Source: Viola odorata
Taxonomy: Eukaryota > Streptophyta > Magnoliopsida > Malpighiales > Violaceae
Assembly: GCA_963691705.1 (NCBI GenBank)
Contig: OY829542.1
Span: 34,520,579 to 34,584,578, forward strand
Direction: 5' to 3'
DNA length: 64,000 nucleotides
The position numbers and the translations under genes were made by a program. Shown here piece after piece: positions 22,081 through 32,827 of the stretch. The notes beneath the pieces are model-generated. The model worked only from the letters and a program-made list of their open reading frames with translations, made no database searches and had not been told where the DNA came from. How positions within the stretch are numbered: the first letter of the stretch is position 1; each line of letters begins with the position of its first letter.

Positions 22081-23949
22081 TTGGCAGATTTTATCGCTGA
22101 ATGTACTTTTATCGGGGACAAGGCATTGGAGCCGCTCGAAAAGGAAGAGAGTGGTGCAAAGCTCCCACCTTTGGAGGCCCCTGCGGACTCATGGGTCATC
22201 TACGTGGATGGCGCTAAAAATCAAGAGCTGCCAGGAGCTGGCATTTATATGCTCGGGCCATACGATGTACAGGTGCGACATGCCATTAGAATCTTACAAT
22301 CGTTATCCAATAACGCGGCGGAATACGAAGCGCTATTGGCAGGGCTTAGAATAGGAAGAAATCTTTTCACCAAAACTAAGGGCGACATGGTAGCAGGAGC
22401 CCCACGGTTAAAAATACGAGGAGACTCCAAGTTGGTAATTGATCAAGTCTTGGGACATTCCCAAGCCAGAGAACCGATCATGGTGCAATACCTCTCCAAA
22501 GTGAAAAGAGAGTTGGCAGAGATTGAACAAAGCGGCGTGTGCGTCACCCTTGAACACATCCCGCGGGAGGACAATGCCGAAGCAGATAACCTTGCCAAAG
22601 CGGCAGCCAATCAGGAGGCTACCATACTAGAGGGCGTGTACTACGAGGAAAGGCCATTATCGTCCTTCATGGAGGAACAACTATCGCTATGTGTGGAAGA
22701 AATTGAAAAGGACTGGAGGATCCCTGTGATAAAATTCTTAAAGCACGACGAGTTGCCCAGCGACAACGCAGAAAAGAAAAAAGTACTGAAGCAAGCGACA
22801 AGGTGCACCTATTACGACGAGGAGTTAATTCGGAGATGTTTCTCGCACCCAGCTGCAAGATGCATAACGGAACAAGAAGGCCTCCATACCCTGCGAGAGA
22901 TTCATGAAGGGATCTGTGGCATGCATGTATCGGGTGGTACCATGGCCGCGCAGGTATTCCGGTCAGGATTCTATTGGCCCACCATTCGCAGGGATTGTAA
23001 GAACTTTGTGCAAACATGTCATAAGTGTCAAGAATTTGCCAAAATCCCTCGACGACCCGCCACTGAAATATCTCAGATCGTGGCACCTTGTCCTTTTGCT
23101 AAGTGGGGAATTGACATTTTAGGCCCTTTTCCTAAGGCGAGCTCCCAACTGAAATTTGTAATTGTGGTTGTGGACTACTTCACAAAATGGGCAGAAGCGG
23201 AAGCGGTGGCCAACATCACAACAGACAGGGTATGACACTTCTTTAAACACCAAATTATCATGCACTTCGGGGTGCCCCGCGTGCTAGTCAGCGACAATGG
23301 GACACAATTTACGAGTCACTTTTTCAAAGAACAGTGTGAGGAGTTTCAGACCGAACAGAGGTTTTCTTCTGTGGCGTATCCCCAGACCAATGGTCAGGCG
23401 GAGGTGACCAACCGAAGCATTCTGAGTGGCATCAAGAAAAATCTTAAGGGTTCGAAAAAGAAGTGGCCAAATGAACTACCCTATGTAATGTGGGCCTACC
23501 GCATGACTGTCAAAACTAGTACGGGGGAAACGCCCTTTGCTATGGCTTTCGGCACCGAAGCTGTCACACCTGTGGAAATTGGCACTCTAAGCCTAAGGGT
23601 GGAGTATTTCAAGGAGGAATTAAATGAAGAAAGGTTACGGGCTAACCTCGACGTGTTGCCTGAGCTACATGAGGAAGCCATCCTGAAAACAATGCATTAT
23701 AAGAGGAAAATGGCGCTATATCACAACAGACATGTTAAGGAGCGGCTGCTCAAGGCGGGAGACTTGGTGCTCAGGGACAAACGAGCGGCGGGCCAACGTA
23801 TGTGGAAACTTAGCTCAAACTGGGAGGGCCCATACCGTGTCACTCTTGTTATCGGAAAGGGGGCGTATCACCTAGAAGCACTTTACGGTACTCCCTTACC
23901 TAATTCGTGGCATATTGCTTGCTTGAAATTATATTATGCTAGAATTTGA
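22081..23949 (+). pseudogene. T1 archaeal-type RNase H and integrase
   Basis: Same frame as the rest of gag-pol. The aRNH domain shows VIYVDGAKNQELPGAG, SNNAAEYEALLAGLRIG, KIRGDSKLVIDQVLG and EDNAEADNLAKAA, with all acidic residues in place. Integrase has the HHCC finger (HEGICGMHVSGG to CHKCQEFAK), DDE residues in VVVDYFTKWAEAEA, LVSDNGTQF and NGQAEVTN, and the C-terminal GDLVLRDKRAA to NWEGPYRV. One stop, TGA at 23233, replaces the expected Trp between the two Asp residues. The end, YARI, is the normal terminus. Confidence 0.93.
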
Positions 23950-24420
23950 CATGCCGTTGGGCATGGTCTGATAATTGAAATTATATTATGATGAAATTTG
24001 ACATGCCGTTGGGCATGGTTTAATAATTGAAATTTGACATGCCGTGTGGCATGGTTTAATAATTGAAATTATATTATGATGAAATTTGACATGCCATTGG
24101 GCATGGTTTAATAATTGAAATTTGACATGCCTTGTGGCATGGTTTAATAATTGAAGTTATATTATGATGAAATTTGACACGCCGTGTGGCATGGTTTAAT
24201 AATTGAAATTTGACATACCGTGTGGCATGGTTTAATAATTGAAATTATATTATGATGAAATTTGACATGCCGTTGGGCATGGTTTAATAATAGAAATTTT
24301 ACATGCCGTGTGGCATGGTTTGATAATTGAAATTTGACATGCCGTTGGGCATGGTCTGATAATTGAAATTATATTATGCTGAAATCTGACATGCCGTGGG
24401 GCATAGTCTAACAATTGCTA
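23949..24420 (+). repeat. Eleven-copy hairpin tandem repeat after T1 integrase
   Basis: Units of about 34-37 or 50-52 bp each contain GACATGCCGTKKGGCATGGT, in which CATGCC and GGCATG pair around a 4-base loop. The two unit lengths differ by the presence of AATTATATTATGATGA. I count 11 hairpin cores between 23949 and 24415, with one or two base changes per copy. Confidence 0.9.
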
Positions 24421-24479
24421 TGGAAATATCTCTTGTTCCTTGTCGGTTGTCTGTATGATGTGCAGATAATAGGAAAAGA

Positions 24480-24990
24480 GGAATGTCGGGGGTGAAAAGT
24501 CTTAGCCTTGGGGCAGAATGGGCTAACACAGACGGGTCATCAAGACGAGGCACGCCCCGGCGATCCTAGAAATATATGGTGCTGGAAGTGAAAAATTCTG
24601 GCCTTGTGAGGCCGGCCTTGATCAGGCGGCTCGCTAAGGTGAGACACGCTCCAGCACTATCGGGACTGCAAAGTCCTATCCTGGGGAGACCCAGAGAGGG
24701 CACACCCTGACTCCCCTGGGGTGTAAAGTCCTATCCTTGTGACAGCCCGCGCTCACATAGACGGATGAACATTAAGCGAGGCACGACCCCAGGGAAGATA
24801 AAAACTCCACCCCGCAAGTGAAAATCCTATCCTTACGATGGTGGCGCTAACATAGGCACATCGGTAAGAAGGGGCACGTTCTGAGGTGCGAGGTGACAAC
24901 GCTGAGGGAGTGAAAAGTCCTATCCTCGTGATGGCCGACCTTGATCAGGCGGCTCACTGAGAAGTGGCACTTCCCAGCCAATTGAGGAAA
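24480..24990 (+). repeat. Degenerate array of about 85-bp units in T1
   Basis: The core GTGAAAAGTCCTATCCT or close variants recurs at about 24492, 24588, 24667, 24727, 24819 and 24908. Several copies are followed by a CTTGATCAGGCGGCTC or GCTAACATAG phrase and a GAGGCACG phrase. Divergence is much greater than in the preceding array. No coding potential seen. Confidence 0.7.
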
Positions 24991-25600
24991 TATAAGAAGT
25001 CACGATACCCCAGCTAGTAACCGGAAGGAACAAACCCGGTGAAGTTTGGCTGGATGAGTATGTGACACGAGCGACATCAAGGGAGAGATCGCGCCAAATG
25101 AACCTGGAGAGTGCTCGGCAACACCGAAGGTAATTAATTTTTTTTGAAATATGTCGCTACTAACAAAGTATAAGTGAAAAGGTGCAGGAAATTTAAGAAA
25201 ACGTAGAAGTGACGAAGCATTTGAGAAAGAAAGGGTGTCGCGGAAAGGCAGAGTATCCAAGAGGGAGATCCCGTTGTTGTCTTAAACGCAGTATGAGATG
25301 GTAGGGAAGATCAGTTCTACCTGATCGCATGGAGAGAAACGCGAGGCCGCTTAGAATATCACATGTTATGACCCCACGAGGGAGGCTTGAATGCGCGGGC
25401 GACATCATTTCAACAGTGGCGACAAGTTTGGAAACAAGTGGTAGCGGAAGTAAATTAAGAGAGATCATTGATAAAGTAAAAGCGCAGCAAGTTAAGCAGA
25501 CTGTTTACACAAGAGGGGAGATTTGTTTAAGCAAAAGGCCCCAAGAACACAAAAAAGGTAAAAAGTAAGGGCGTCCGATGGGCAAAAAGAGAAGTAGCAT
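24991..25600. other. T1 spacer between the repeats and antisense gene D
   Basis: No gene supported. It should hold the 3' end of the antisense D transcript. Confidence 0.5.
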
Positions 25601-27923
25601 TCACGGCCCTGGTAAGCTGCCGTCCCCCTCATTATGCCGCGGCCTCTTCGCTTGGCGATAACCTTCTTCCGTAAGGAACCCAGACTTCTGCTTGAAGAGA
25701 CAGATGATGGCATCAACATCAAATTTATCGCGACCGTAACGCTCAATGAAACAGTCGGCCATGAGGCCCGCAGTCTGTTCCAAGAACCATTTACACTTGT
25801 CCGTCGTTTCTTCAACAAGCGCGACATTCTTACCCCGTTCCGCTTGAAGGGCGGCATCCTTCATGGCCTCTTGTCCTCTAGCATCTTCCAGTTCCTTTCT
25901 CGCAACTGTTAGGCTGGCCTCCGCACTCTGTCGCTCGTCAACACTTTTCCTTAGCTCTTCTTGAGTTTTACCAAGTTCCCCTTGGTACTTGTTGACTTCC
26001 TCCAAAAGCTGATGATTAGCGTTACGCCATTCTTGGGAGGAAGAGTTGAGAGAGCTTACTCGCCTCGTCACATGCCTGGACCAATAGTGAAAAGCTTGAA
26101 AGCCGGAGAACAATTGGGTCCTTATCTGCTGCAGTTGTTCACCATCGGCGCAGGAGAGGAAAGCCTGCTCCTCCTCCTCAACTGAAAACATATGTCCCGC
26201 CAAATAAGCAGATGTTGCTGGAGAGTTGTCGCCTCCTAGCGCCGGAAACCCGCGCTGACGAATGTTGCTTAAGTCAACCTGGTGAGTGGCAGCCCCGCCA
26301 GAAAGCATAGTGCTTAGGTCAGCCACCATGCGCGGAGTGTCGATGGGGGAAAGAGAATGAGAGATCGTTTGAACGACAGAAGGAACAAAGAAGACATCAG
26401 GAGGAGATGGAGGGGAACGATTAGATGTCCCAATGTCAAGGTTAAAATCGTCGGTTTGCAAAGACGGAAAGTCACCCTCTGTAAGGTCCTCTAGGAAGCC
26501 CAGCGGGTGACTAGCGGAAGGAGACAACGCAGCATAAGAGGAAACAAGGGGTGCGGAGGCAGCTCCATTCCCTGGCGGATCTAAGCTCTGATTGCCCACT
26601 AAAGAGTCGGTATCGGTAATGCCGCCCTGTTCCTCCTGACCAGCGGCAATGTCATCCAGAGAAGGGGTGTCATCATTGGGACGTGGTCTTTTGGGACCAA
26701 GAATGCCTATTAAGTCCATGCCGTCGTAGGAAGGGGTAGCAGAGGAGGGAATAGTAGCGGTATCCTACGGGCGAAAGAGAAAAAAGAAATTATGAAACAA
26801 ATGAAGCAGATAAACGGAGAAAAGTTTGTAAGAACCACCTGAGTAGGAGGACGAGTAGGAGCGATAACGTGGAGGCAAAGAGTCCTCTTTTTCTTCTTTA
26901 TGGGGAGAGGATGATGCTTGAGTGGGATCAATACTGGGGGAAGAAACTGGCCCAGTAGCCGATGTGGTAGTAACCTCCGCTTGAGGAGGAGAAGAGGACT
27001 CAGACACAGAAGTGGAAGCGTGCGCGGCGTCAGCAGCGGCACCGGCGGAGGCCGCAGAAAGAGCTTCTTTTTCTTTCTTTTGCTGAGCTCTTCTTTCTCG
27101 CTTCTTGATGCACTCGGGTTTCCACCCGGCGGGAGGATCTGCAGGAATAAGAAAAGAACGTTAGAATTAGTACTGACGGGGAATAGCGAATGAAAGGATG
27201 GTGCTCACTTTGAATGCAACCCTGGACGTCGCCCTGGCATATGAGTTCGCGGGTGTGAACACCAGGAATCCCTAGCAAATTGAGCAGCTTGTCCAGCCAG
27301 CCTTGTTCAACTGGTCCTAGGCGTGGCCTCCCACCCCAGGCACTATCTCTGATGACTAGATTAAACCCGCTTCGCCACAAGGGCTCGGGCAGATTGACGA
27401 CAAAGAATCCTTTTCTCCAAGCGTCAACAGAAGATTCGAGATACAACAACTTCCAAGTAAAGGGGTTTAGGGCATCAACATCATAACAAGGCGATATCGC
27501 TATGATGCCGTTACTTTGGTAGTATAATTGGAAAAGGGAGCGAAGCAGTAATAGAGAAGGAGATTCAATTCCTACGTATCTACAAAGGGCTATAAAAGCA
27601 TAGATGCCACAGTAGGCATTCGGACTCAATTGGGCAGCATTCAAGTCAAATTCAGAAAGTAACTCGGCGACTAAAGGATCTAGAGGCAGCCGAAAACCAT
27701 AGTGAAACATCTTAGCATAAAGAACCCTACGGTTACCAGATAATTCGCTGTTAAGGCGAAGCGACCTTGGGGCAACTTCAGTAGAATACCCATCTAAATG
27801 GTCGAGATTGGCGTTATAACTTCGCAAGCGCCGTCGAAGGACGGCGGTGGAAGCGATGGTGGAGACAGTATTATCAATATCCCCCTCCCCGGCAGAGTGG
27901 GAATAGCGGCGATTACGAGCCAT
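25601..27923 (-). CDS. Antisense gene D of T1: Transposase_28-like protein with a coiled-coil C-terminus, spliced
   Basis: The ATG at 27923 (MARNRRYSHSAGEGD) opens about 238 codons of exon 1. Its core, RRVLYAKMFHYGFRLPLDP then LSPNAYCGIYAFIALCRYVG, fits the plant Putative gypsy type transposon family (Pfam Transposase_28). After GCIQ a GT-AG intron (27139-27208) leads in frame into NPPAGWKPECIKKRERRAQQ, then a Ser/Pro linker. A second candidate intron (26765-26838, CAG/GTGGTT...CCGTAG) joins the last exon one base out of frame, so there is an indel or a different junction. The last exon (25601-26764) has a coiled coil (LLEEVNKYQGELGKTQEELR, about 26040-25850) and a conserved tail. Molecular function is unknown. 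A TATA box lies at 28095-28102. Confidence 0.7.
27139..27208 (-). other. Candidate 70-bp intron in antisense gene D
   Basis: On the minus strand the sequence is CAAA/GTGAGCACC at the donor and TTATTCCTGCAG/ATCC at the acceptor, with a pyrimidine-rich 3' part. Removal keeps the frame open into a stretch conserved in style with gene C. Gene C has an intron with the same GTGAGC donor at the homologous place. Confidence 0.7.
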
Positions 27924-28094
27924 GGGCAAGGTTAAACGAAGAGCAAATAAGAAGATACCTTTTTTGAGAAGAAGATCGAGGCACTCGGGCGGCGGCGGAT
28001 CGTAGGAGGAAGAAGAGGAGTTGCGTTTTCTTTTCCTTCTTGTTCGTTTTTTAAAGAAAGAGGTAACAAAAGATAAAAAGATAAAACGCGAGGG

Positions 28095-28102
28095 TTTTTA
28101 TA
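28095..28102 (-). promoter_or_regulatory. TATA box for antisense gene D
   Basis: Minus strand GGGTTATAAAAACCC, with TATAAAAA about 170 bp upstream of the ATG at 27923. The box is centred in a short inverted repeat. Confidence 0.55.
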
Positions 28103-28600
28103 ACCCTAAGGATTAAAGGAAACGACGGGTCAAGTGATCATTGTGTGTGACGTATCAAGAACAAGAGACGCGGGAAGCGGGTACAATTCTTGAGGAGTGA
28201 AAAGACATGTTCAGTCCCGTTATTCCCCTAACACTCCCCTTTGAGGACACGTGGGCTTAGAACATCATGACTGTCTCTTTTGTATCAAACAAAAGGAGTC
28301 AGAGCATTAAAAGCTCTGAAAAAGGGTAGCAAAACCCAGGGGAAAAGAGAGGCAAGTTGCAATGCCACGATATATGAGAACCCAAGCGCGAAGAAAAAGT
28401 AGACAAGCGGCAAGTGAAAAAGGACGACATCGTCACGGTACATGTATTATTTGGTCAAGAACACAAGATTTATTAGTTAATTACAAGCAAGGAGGCGACA
28501 TCAAAGTCCAAATAGGGAAATTTATACAGCAAGGTAGTAAGTAAAGAAGCGACACCCCAATCAAGTGACATCGAAGGGGCCCCGCATGGGCGCCGTCTCA
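28103..28600. other. T1 spacer between antisense genes C and D
   Basis: No gene. It holds the upstream region of gene D and probably the 3' end of the gene C transcript. Confidence 0.5.
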
Positions 28601-30729
28601 TTACTCCCCTTCGGAGGAGAGGAAGTCCTCTTGGCTCTCATCGATTTCTTTCATCTTTGCGGAGACATACTTGGCGACCTCAGTGGGATCAATGGCCCTA
28701 CCGCGACACTGATCTGTGAACCCAGTGATAAAGGCTTGTTCAGTTTTCTTCTTCCACCAAGCCACTTTCGAGGAAGCTTTCGTCAGACCGGCATCGCGGG
28801 ATGATATTTCTTCAAGAAGGAAAGAATTTTTCTTCTTTTTAGCGACCAGCTCAGCCTCCAAAGCTTCAACTTGGGCCTTTCCTCTAGACCTTTCCTAAGC
28901 AAGGTCAGCGCGGCACTCGCGCAGTTCGGCCTGAGTGCGTTTTTGGAGTCGCGTCAGCTCCTCTACCTTTGCTAGGCCACCAGGGTTTTGAGATTGGGTG
29001 CCACGGGCCTTGATGTAGTAGTGAAGCTGTCAAAAGGCAGTGAGACAGCTATTCATGACGCGCACGTGCTGAACCTCAGGAGGGAGTTGTAGTAGCCTAC
29101 TCTCGTCCTCAGGGGCGCGAAACATCTCGCAGGCCAAGAGAGTTGTGGGCTGATCTTGCGACAAGGGGTCCGATATACCCAAGGCACGGAGCCCGTCAGT
29201 GCCAAATTTTCACAAATTTAGCCTGTGAGAAGGGGCTCCTTGAGGCCCGTCAGAGGAGAGATCAGCAACAAAGGAAGGGGCGGAGATACCGCCTGAGCTC
29301 CCAATGTCTCGAATTAAAGTAAGAAATAATGGACAAGGGGACTTCGGAGGATAGCGAAAAGAACCAGGGCCACTTGGGACTGATGAGCGCACGTCAGGAA
29401 TGCAGGAGCCAATGGGCGAGTGAGGAGGCTCCATGACTAGAGCGGAGTCTGTAGCGGACGGTGACGTCATTGCGGCAGCGGAAACCTTATTGGGAGCAGG
29501 TGACCCCAGAGTCGAGGAAGTGTCACCCAGTGAAGTGGCACCCTCCTTAGTGATGTCAGGAGAAACAGCAGCGTGGGAGGCGGCGATGGTTGTCGCAATT
29601 GCAGGGGGGATCGAGCAGCCGTCCCTGCCATTGGAGCCTCGCTTGCCTCCCTTAGTTTCTTTCGTTGAGCCATGGAAGCGGGGTGGAGACTCAGTTCTGT
29701 ATCCATGTCCTCCATGTCCTCAACTCCGTAGGAGAAAATCTTTGGCTCAGTTACTAGCGAACCGGAGCTGGACCTCTTCTTCCGACTGGGTAACCAGTTT
29801 TCCACAAAGCGGGAAGTGTGGAGGGAGGAACCGCTCTCCCTCAGAAGAGTCACGTCTAAAGCTCTTTTCTTTATGGGCATACGGTGATCAGCTTGAGCCC
29901 CAGCGAAAGTAGAGGGAGAAGTTGTTGGAGGCGCGACAACTTTGTGAGAAGCGTCACCTTCGGAAAGCAGACGAGCGACAGTCTCTCCTGCGAAAAGTCA
30001 TGTTAGTAAGTAAGGTGTAAGTAAGACAGCAGCAAAGCTCAAAAGCTCACCTATGATACACTCAGATAAAGGCCTGTACAAGGCAAAGTTTTGGACCTGG
30101 CCTAATTCTTCCTTAGACAGAACCCTCGGCTTCACCCAGTTAACAACTTCTAGGTTAAAGTCAGAGCGCCACAGACGAGAGGGTAGTTCGATAACGAAGA
30201 AACCGCTCTTCCAATCTTCGACGCTCTCCTCAAATCCTTGAAATTTTTGCCAAAAAGGCCCCACTAGGGCATCATCCCACCTTGGAACGATATTAATAAA
30301 GCCATCGTGAAAGACTAGATTCAAGAACTTGCGAAACAAAGCAACGGAGGGAACAAGGATGTCTTTTAGCTCGCAGGCATGAAGGAAGGCGTAGATGCCG
30401 CTCCATGAGGAAGGGGTGATCTGCGTAGGGTTAAGCCCATGCTCGCGCAGCACACGCTCTAGTGTGGCATGAACCGAGAGGCGGAACCCGTATTGAAACA
30501 TCTTAAAGTAAAGTATCCTACGAGTCCCCCAAAGCTTGCTATGGAGACTCATAGTGTTAGAAGGAATAGTAGGGCGGTAACCGCTAGGGAAGGTAATGTT
30601 ATTGCTTTCCAGTTCAAGGCGTAAGACAGTGGGGCAAGTAAAAATGCTAGGAGTGTTGTCAAGCTCAGGATATTGAGAAATTGGCCTAGGGGTAACTAAA
30701 GAACTAGATTGAGATCTCGTGCGAGGCAT
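28601..30729 (-). pseudogene. Antisense gene C of T1: paralogue of D, decayed
   Basis: The ATG at 30729 (MPRTRSQSSSLVTPRPI) starts exon 1, with the same Transposase_28-like core: RRILYFKMFQYGFRLSVHA, then ITPSSWSGIYAFLHACEL and DWKSGFFVIELPSRLWRSDF. A GT-AG intron (29988-30050; CATAG/GTGAGC...TTTTCGCAG/GAGAG) joins in frame to ETVARLLSEGDASHK. Exon 2 runs through a Ser/Pro/Ala linker, shifts frame at a C-run near 29608, then reads on through stops near 29210, 29030 and 28898. It ends in a Lys/Glu-rich coiled coil and GFTDQCRGRAIDPTEVAKYV (about 28720), the counterpart of GLMADCFIERYGRDKFDVDA in D. Clearly a second copy of the same gene. Confidence 0.75.
29988..30050 (-). other. Candidate 63-bp intron in antisense gene C
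   Basis: GTGAGC donor and CGCAG acceptor; removal gives a continuous frame from ECIIG to ETVARLL. Same position relative to the conserved domain as the intron in D. Confidence 0.7.
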
Positions 30730-31194
30730 GATAGATAAGCGGCAAAGGGAAATCAAAGCAAGATTGAGCAGAGTACCTTGAGAGAGAAGACTGAAATTAG
30801 CAGGCGGATCGTCTAGATGTGAACGAGAGAACTTTCTCGGAGCGAGCAAAAAATGAAGAGAATTGTGAAGTATAAAAAAAGAGCAAAAGGGTACAAAGAA
30901 GGAGCGTATTTCCTTTTTAAGAGGCCGTTGAAAGCTAGGCAGAAGGACAACCTATCACAGCAGGAGACGTATGGGGCAAATGGGACACGTGGAAAGATCC
31001 TGACAGGAAACTTAAAGTTAAGCGCCTTGGATTTTGCGAAGGAAAGATTCGTGAATTACAAAAAAAGCCAGAAAGATGGCCATATGAGGTGGTAATTGGC
31101 TATCCAGCGACAGTTACCCCATGAAGCGGCATCATGCCAAAATGAAAGGAAAAAGGCAAAATGTTACATCATTAAAAAAAAAAACATGGTATCG
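30730..31194. other. T1 spacer between antisense genes B and C
   Basis: Upstream region of gene C. The frame of C can be read further back without a stop, but no upstream ATG is conserved in D. I see no convincing TATA box here, unlike genes A, B and D. Confidence 0.5.
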
Positions 31195-31683
31195 TCAGTC
31201 CTCGTCTGCCCAGTGTATGTCGTAGACATAATCATAATCCTCCGGAGATGATGGTGACCCACTATTGTAGAAAGGAAAGGGCTCGCCGATCCTAAAAGGT
31301 CTTTGGCCAAGCCTGGTCACAGAACCTGTCGCGGGAGCAGTCTCCTCTGTTGAAGCAGCGCGAGAGCCCTCCTCCAGGGTCGGGGCTACCAATCCTGAAG
31401 CGGCATCTTGAACAGAAGTTTTGTCCCTGGGAGAAGAGCAAGGAACAGAGGGTGGCGTCTCATCCTTTTGTCGTAATGCGAAATAATGTGGCTCAAAATC
31501 GGCAAAGAAAGATTCAAAAGGCTTGTTCCTTGTTTTCTTCAGATTCTTGCGACCCCGGCGCTTAGCAGGACACCTGGCAGGCCTCCAAGGAGGTGAGAAA
31601 GAAGGATTGTCAGAATCTGGTGAAGTTGGAGGAGTCAGGGGAGAATCAAGAGCGGCAGTATACAAAAAACGGGAGTCAGCCAT
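31195..31683 (-). CDS. Antisense gene B of T1: 162-residue basic/acidic protein of unknown function
   Basis: An open frame from the ATG at 31683 (MADSRFLYTAALDSPLTPP). I chose this start over in-frame upstream ones because T0 has the same ATG and the TATA box is 70-80 bp upstream. The N-terminus is Pro/Ser-rich; a basic patch, KRRGRKNLKKTRNK, resembles a nuclear localisation signal. The conserved core FESFFADFEPHYFALRQKDE follows, then a Ser/Thr/Glu-rich middle and an acidic, aromatic tail, EDYDYVYDIHWADED. I recognise no family. Being intact here while the sense gag-pol has nine stops is notable. Confidence 0.65.
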   Translation of the reverse strand: MADSRFLYTAALDSPLTPPTSPDSDNPSFSPPWRPARCPAKRRGRKNLKKTRNKPFESFFADFEPHYFALRQKDETPPSVPCSSPRDKTSVQDAASGLVAPTLEEGSRAASTEETAPATGSVTRLGQRPFRIGEPFPFYNSGSPSSPEDYDYVYDIHWADED

Positions 31684-31753
31684 GGAGATATTAGTCAGAG
31701 TAAGAAGAAGGAAGAAAAGAAGAGATGAACAAGAAAAAAGGGGGAAGAGACCC

Positions 31754-31764
31754 ATTATATATAG
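31754..31764 (-). promoter_or_regulatory. TATA box for antisense gene B (T1)
   Basis: Minus strand CTATATATAAT, 71 bp upstream of the gene B ATG; conserved in T0 at 365-373. Confidence 0.65.
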
Positions 31765-32208
31765 CCGAGGTGAGGAAGCGTTCTTGCCTTTTCGCATGTT
31801 TTCAAAGATAATTAATTCGATCAGAGGTAGCAACTATTGGTGGAAAGATCTGGTTTGGCAACTGTCAAAACTCTGCACCAACCAAAAGGCACCGAAATCA
31901 TTGCCCAATCCGTTAACACTGAAAAACGGCGCAAAATAAATTCAGAGCGGTTAAGATATGAGAGAATCGTTATTATGAGCCAGGTAGGCAAATAAAGTTA
32001 TGGAATTCCAAGAGACACCAAGCTCACAGTTAGTGAGAGTAGAACTTGTTTTTCAAGCGAGACAGCATGAAAGGAAGAGAAATATCGACAACGTGGCAAG
32101 CTAATAAGGAAAAGCATTTTATTTATTTAAAAGGCCTAACGGCCCGAGGTTACAAAAGCTGGCCCAGAGGAGCATAGAAAGACATGGCAGAAGGGTTCCC
32201 ATCGCGGG
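31765..32208. other. T1 spacer between antisense genes A and B
   Basis: No gene; collinear with T0 374-851. Confidence 0.6.
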
Positions 32209-32595
32209 TCAAGCATTCCACCCAGCGTCATCATCCTCGAACTCCAAGAAAGGAATTTCCCTCAGGGCATCCGCGAGAGTGGTTAGTTCAGAAGAATAGG
32301 CCCTCACGCCCTTCAGGCAGCACCCCAACAAGTGCTTCCTATGCTGCACCATTGTCATAAGCAGCTGAATTTGAGAGACAGCCGCTGACAACTTCACCGC
32401 TTTCTCCACAGGGCTGAAGTCCTCCATGGTAACAGCAGTCTGCCTAGCCTACAGGGGAGTCAGCATTCCCTGGAGCTCCAAGATATCCTCCGAAGTCTTG
32501 CTGCTCAACGACCCTAAAAAATCGATGTCAGCCTGGGTAAAATTTCTCAGGGTATGGGTTTTGGATAGCAGAAAGTTCTTGGTGACCTCGTCCAT
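32209..32595 (-). pseudogene. Antisense gene A of T1, one internal stop
   Basis: The ATG at 32595 (MDEVTKNFLLSKTHTLRN) opens 128 codons aligned end to end with T0 ORF A (852-1238), finishing EFEDDDAGWNA. One codon, Gln in T0, is TAG here (near 32450). The rest is conserved, including LGSLSSKTSEDILELQGML and ALREIPFLE. No family recognised. Confidence 0.7.
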
Positions 32596-32677
32596 TGAAA
32601 GAAAAGAGATGAGGAAAATTGAAGAGAGATGTGAAGAAGGTTGAGAGAGTTATGGAAACAAGTGCAAAATGAAACGT

Positions 32678-32686
32678 CTATTTATA
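32678..32686 (-). promoter_or_regulatory. TATA box for antisense gene A (T1)
   Basis: Minus strand TATAAATAG about 85 bp upstream of the gene A ATG, as in T0. Confidence 0.65.
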
Positions 32687-32827
32687 GACTCAGAAAAAAA
32701 GGTGTTCTAAAAATATACCTTTATCGACTGTCGAGCCCTCATTAATGCAGAAACCTCTGAAGAGGCAAGACGAAAGACGTGGCGATAGCCCTTGGTAAAC
32801 GCTCGGGCTCGTTTTTAGTTGGGCATA

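Noticed and set aside
23949..24420. CRISPR-like array
   Set aside because: Regular hairpin repeats, but no unique spacers, and the setting is a plant retrotransposon.
25634..26185. Plus-strand ORFs opposite antisense gene D
   Set aside because: Shadows of the minus-strand coding region; no domain and no conserved start.
31684..31833. Longer start for antisense protein B
   Set aside because: The extension covers the TATA box and is not conserved in T0; the ATG at 31683 is conserved.
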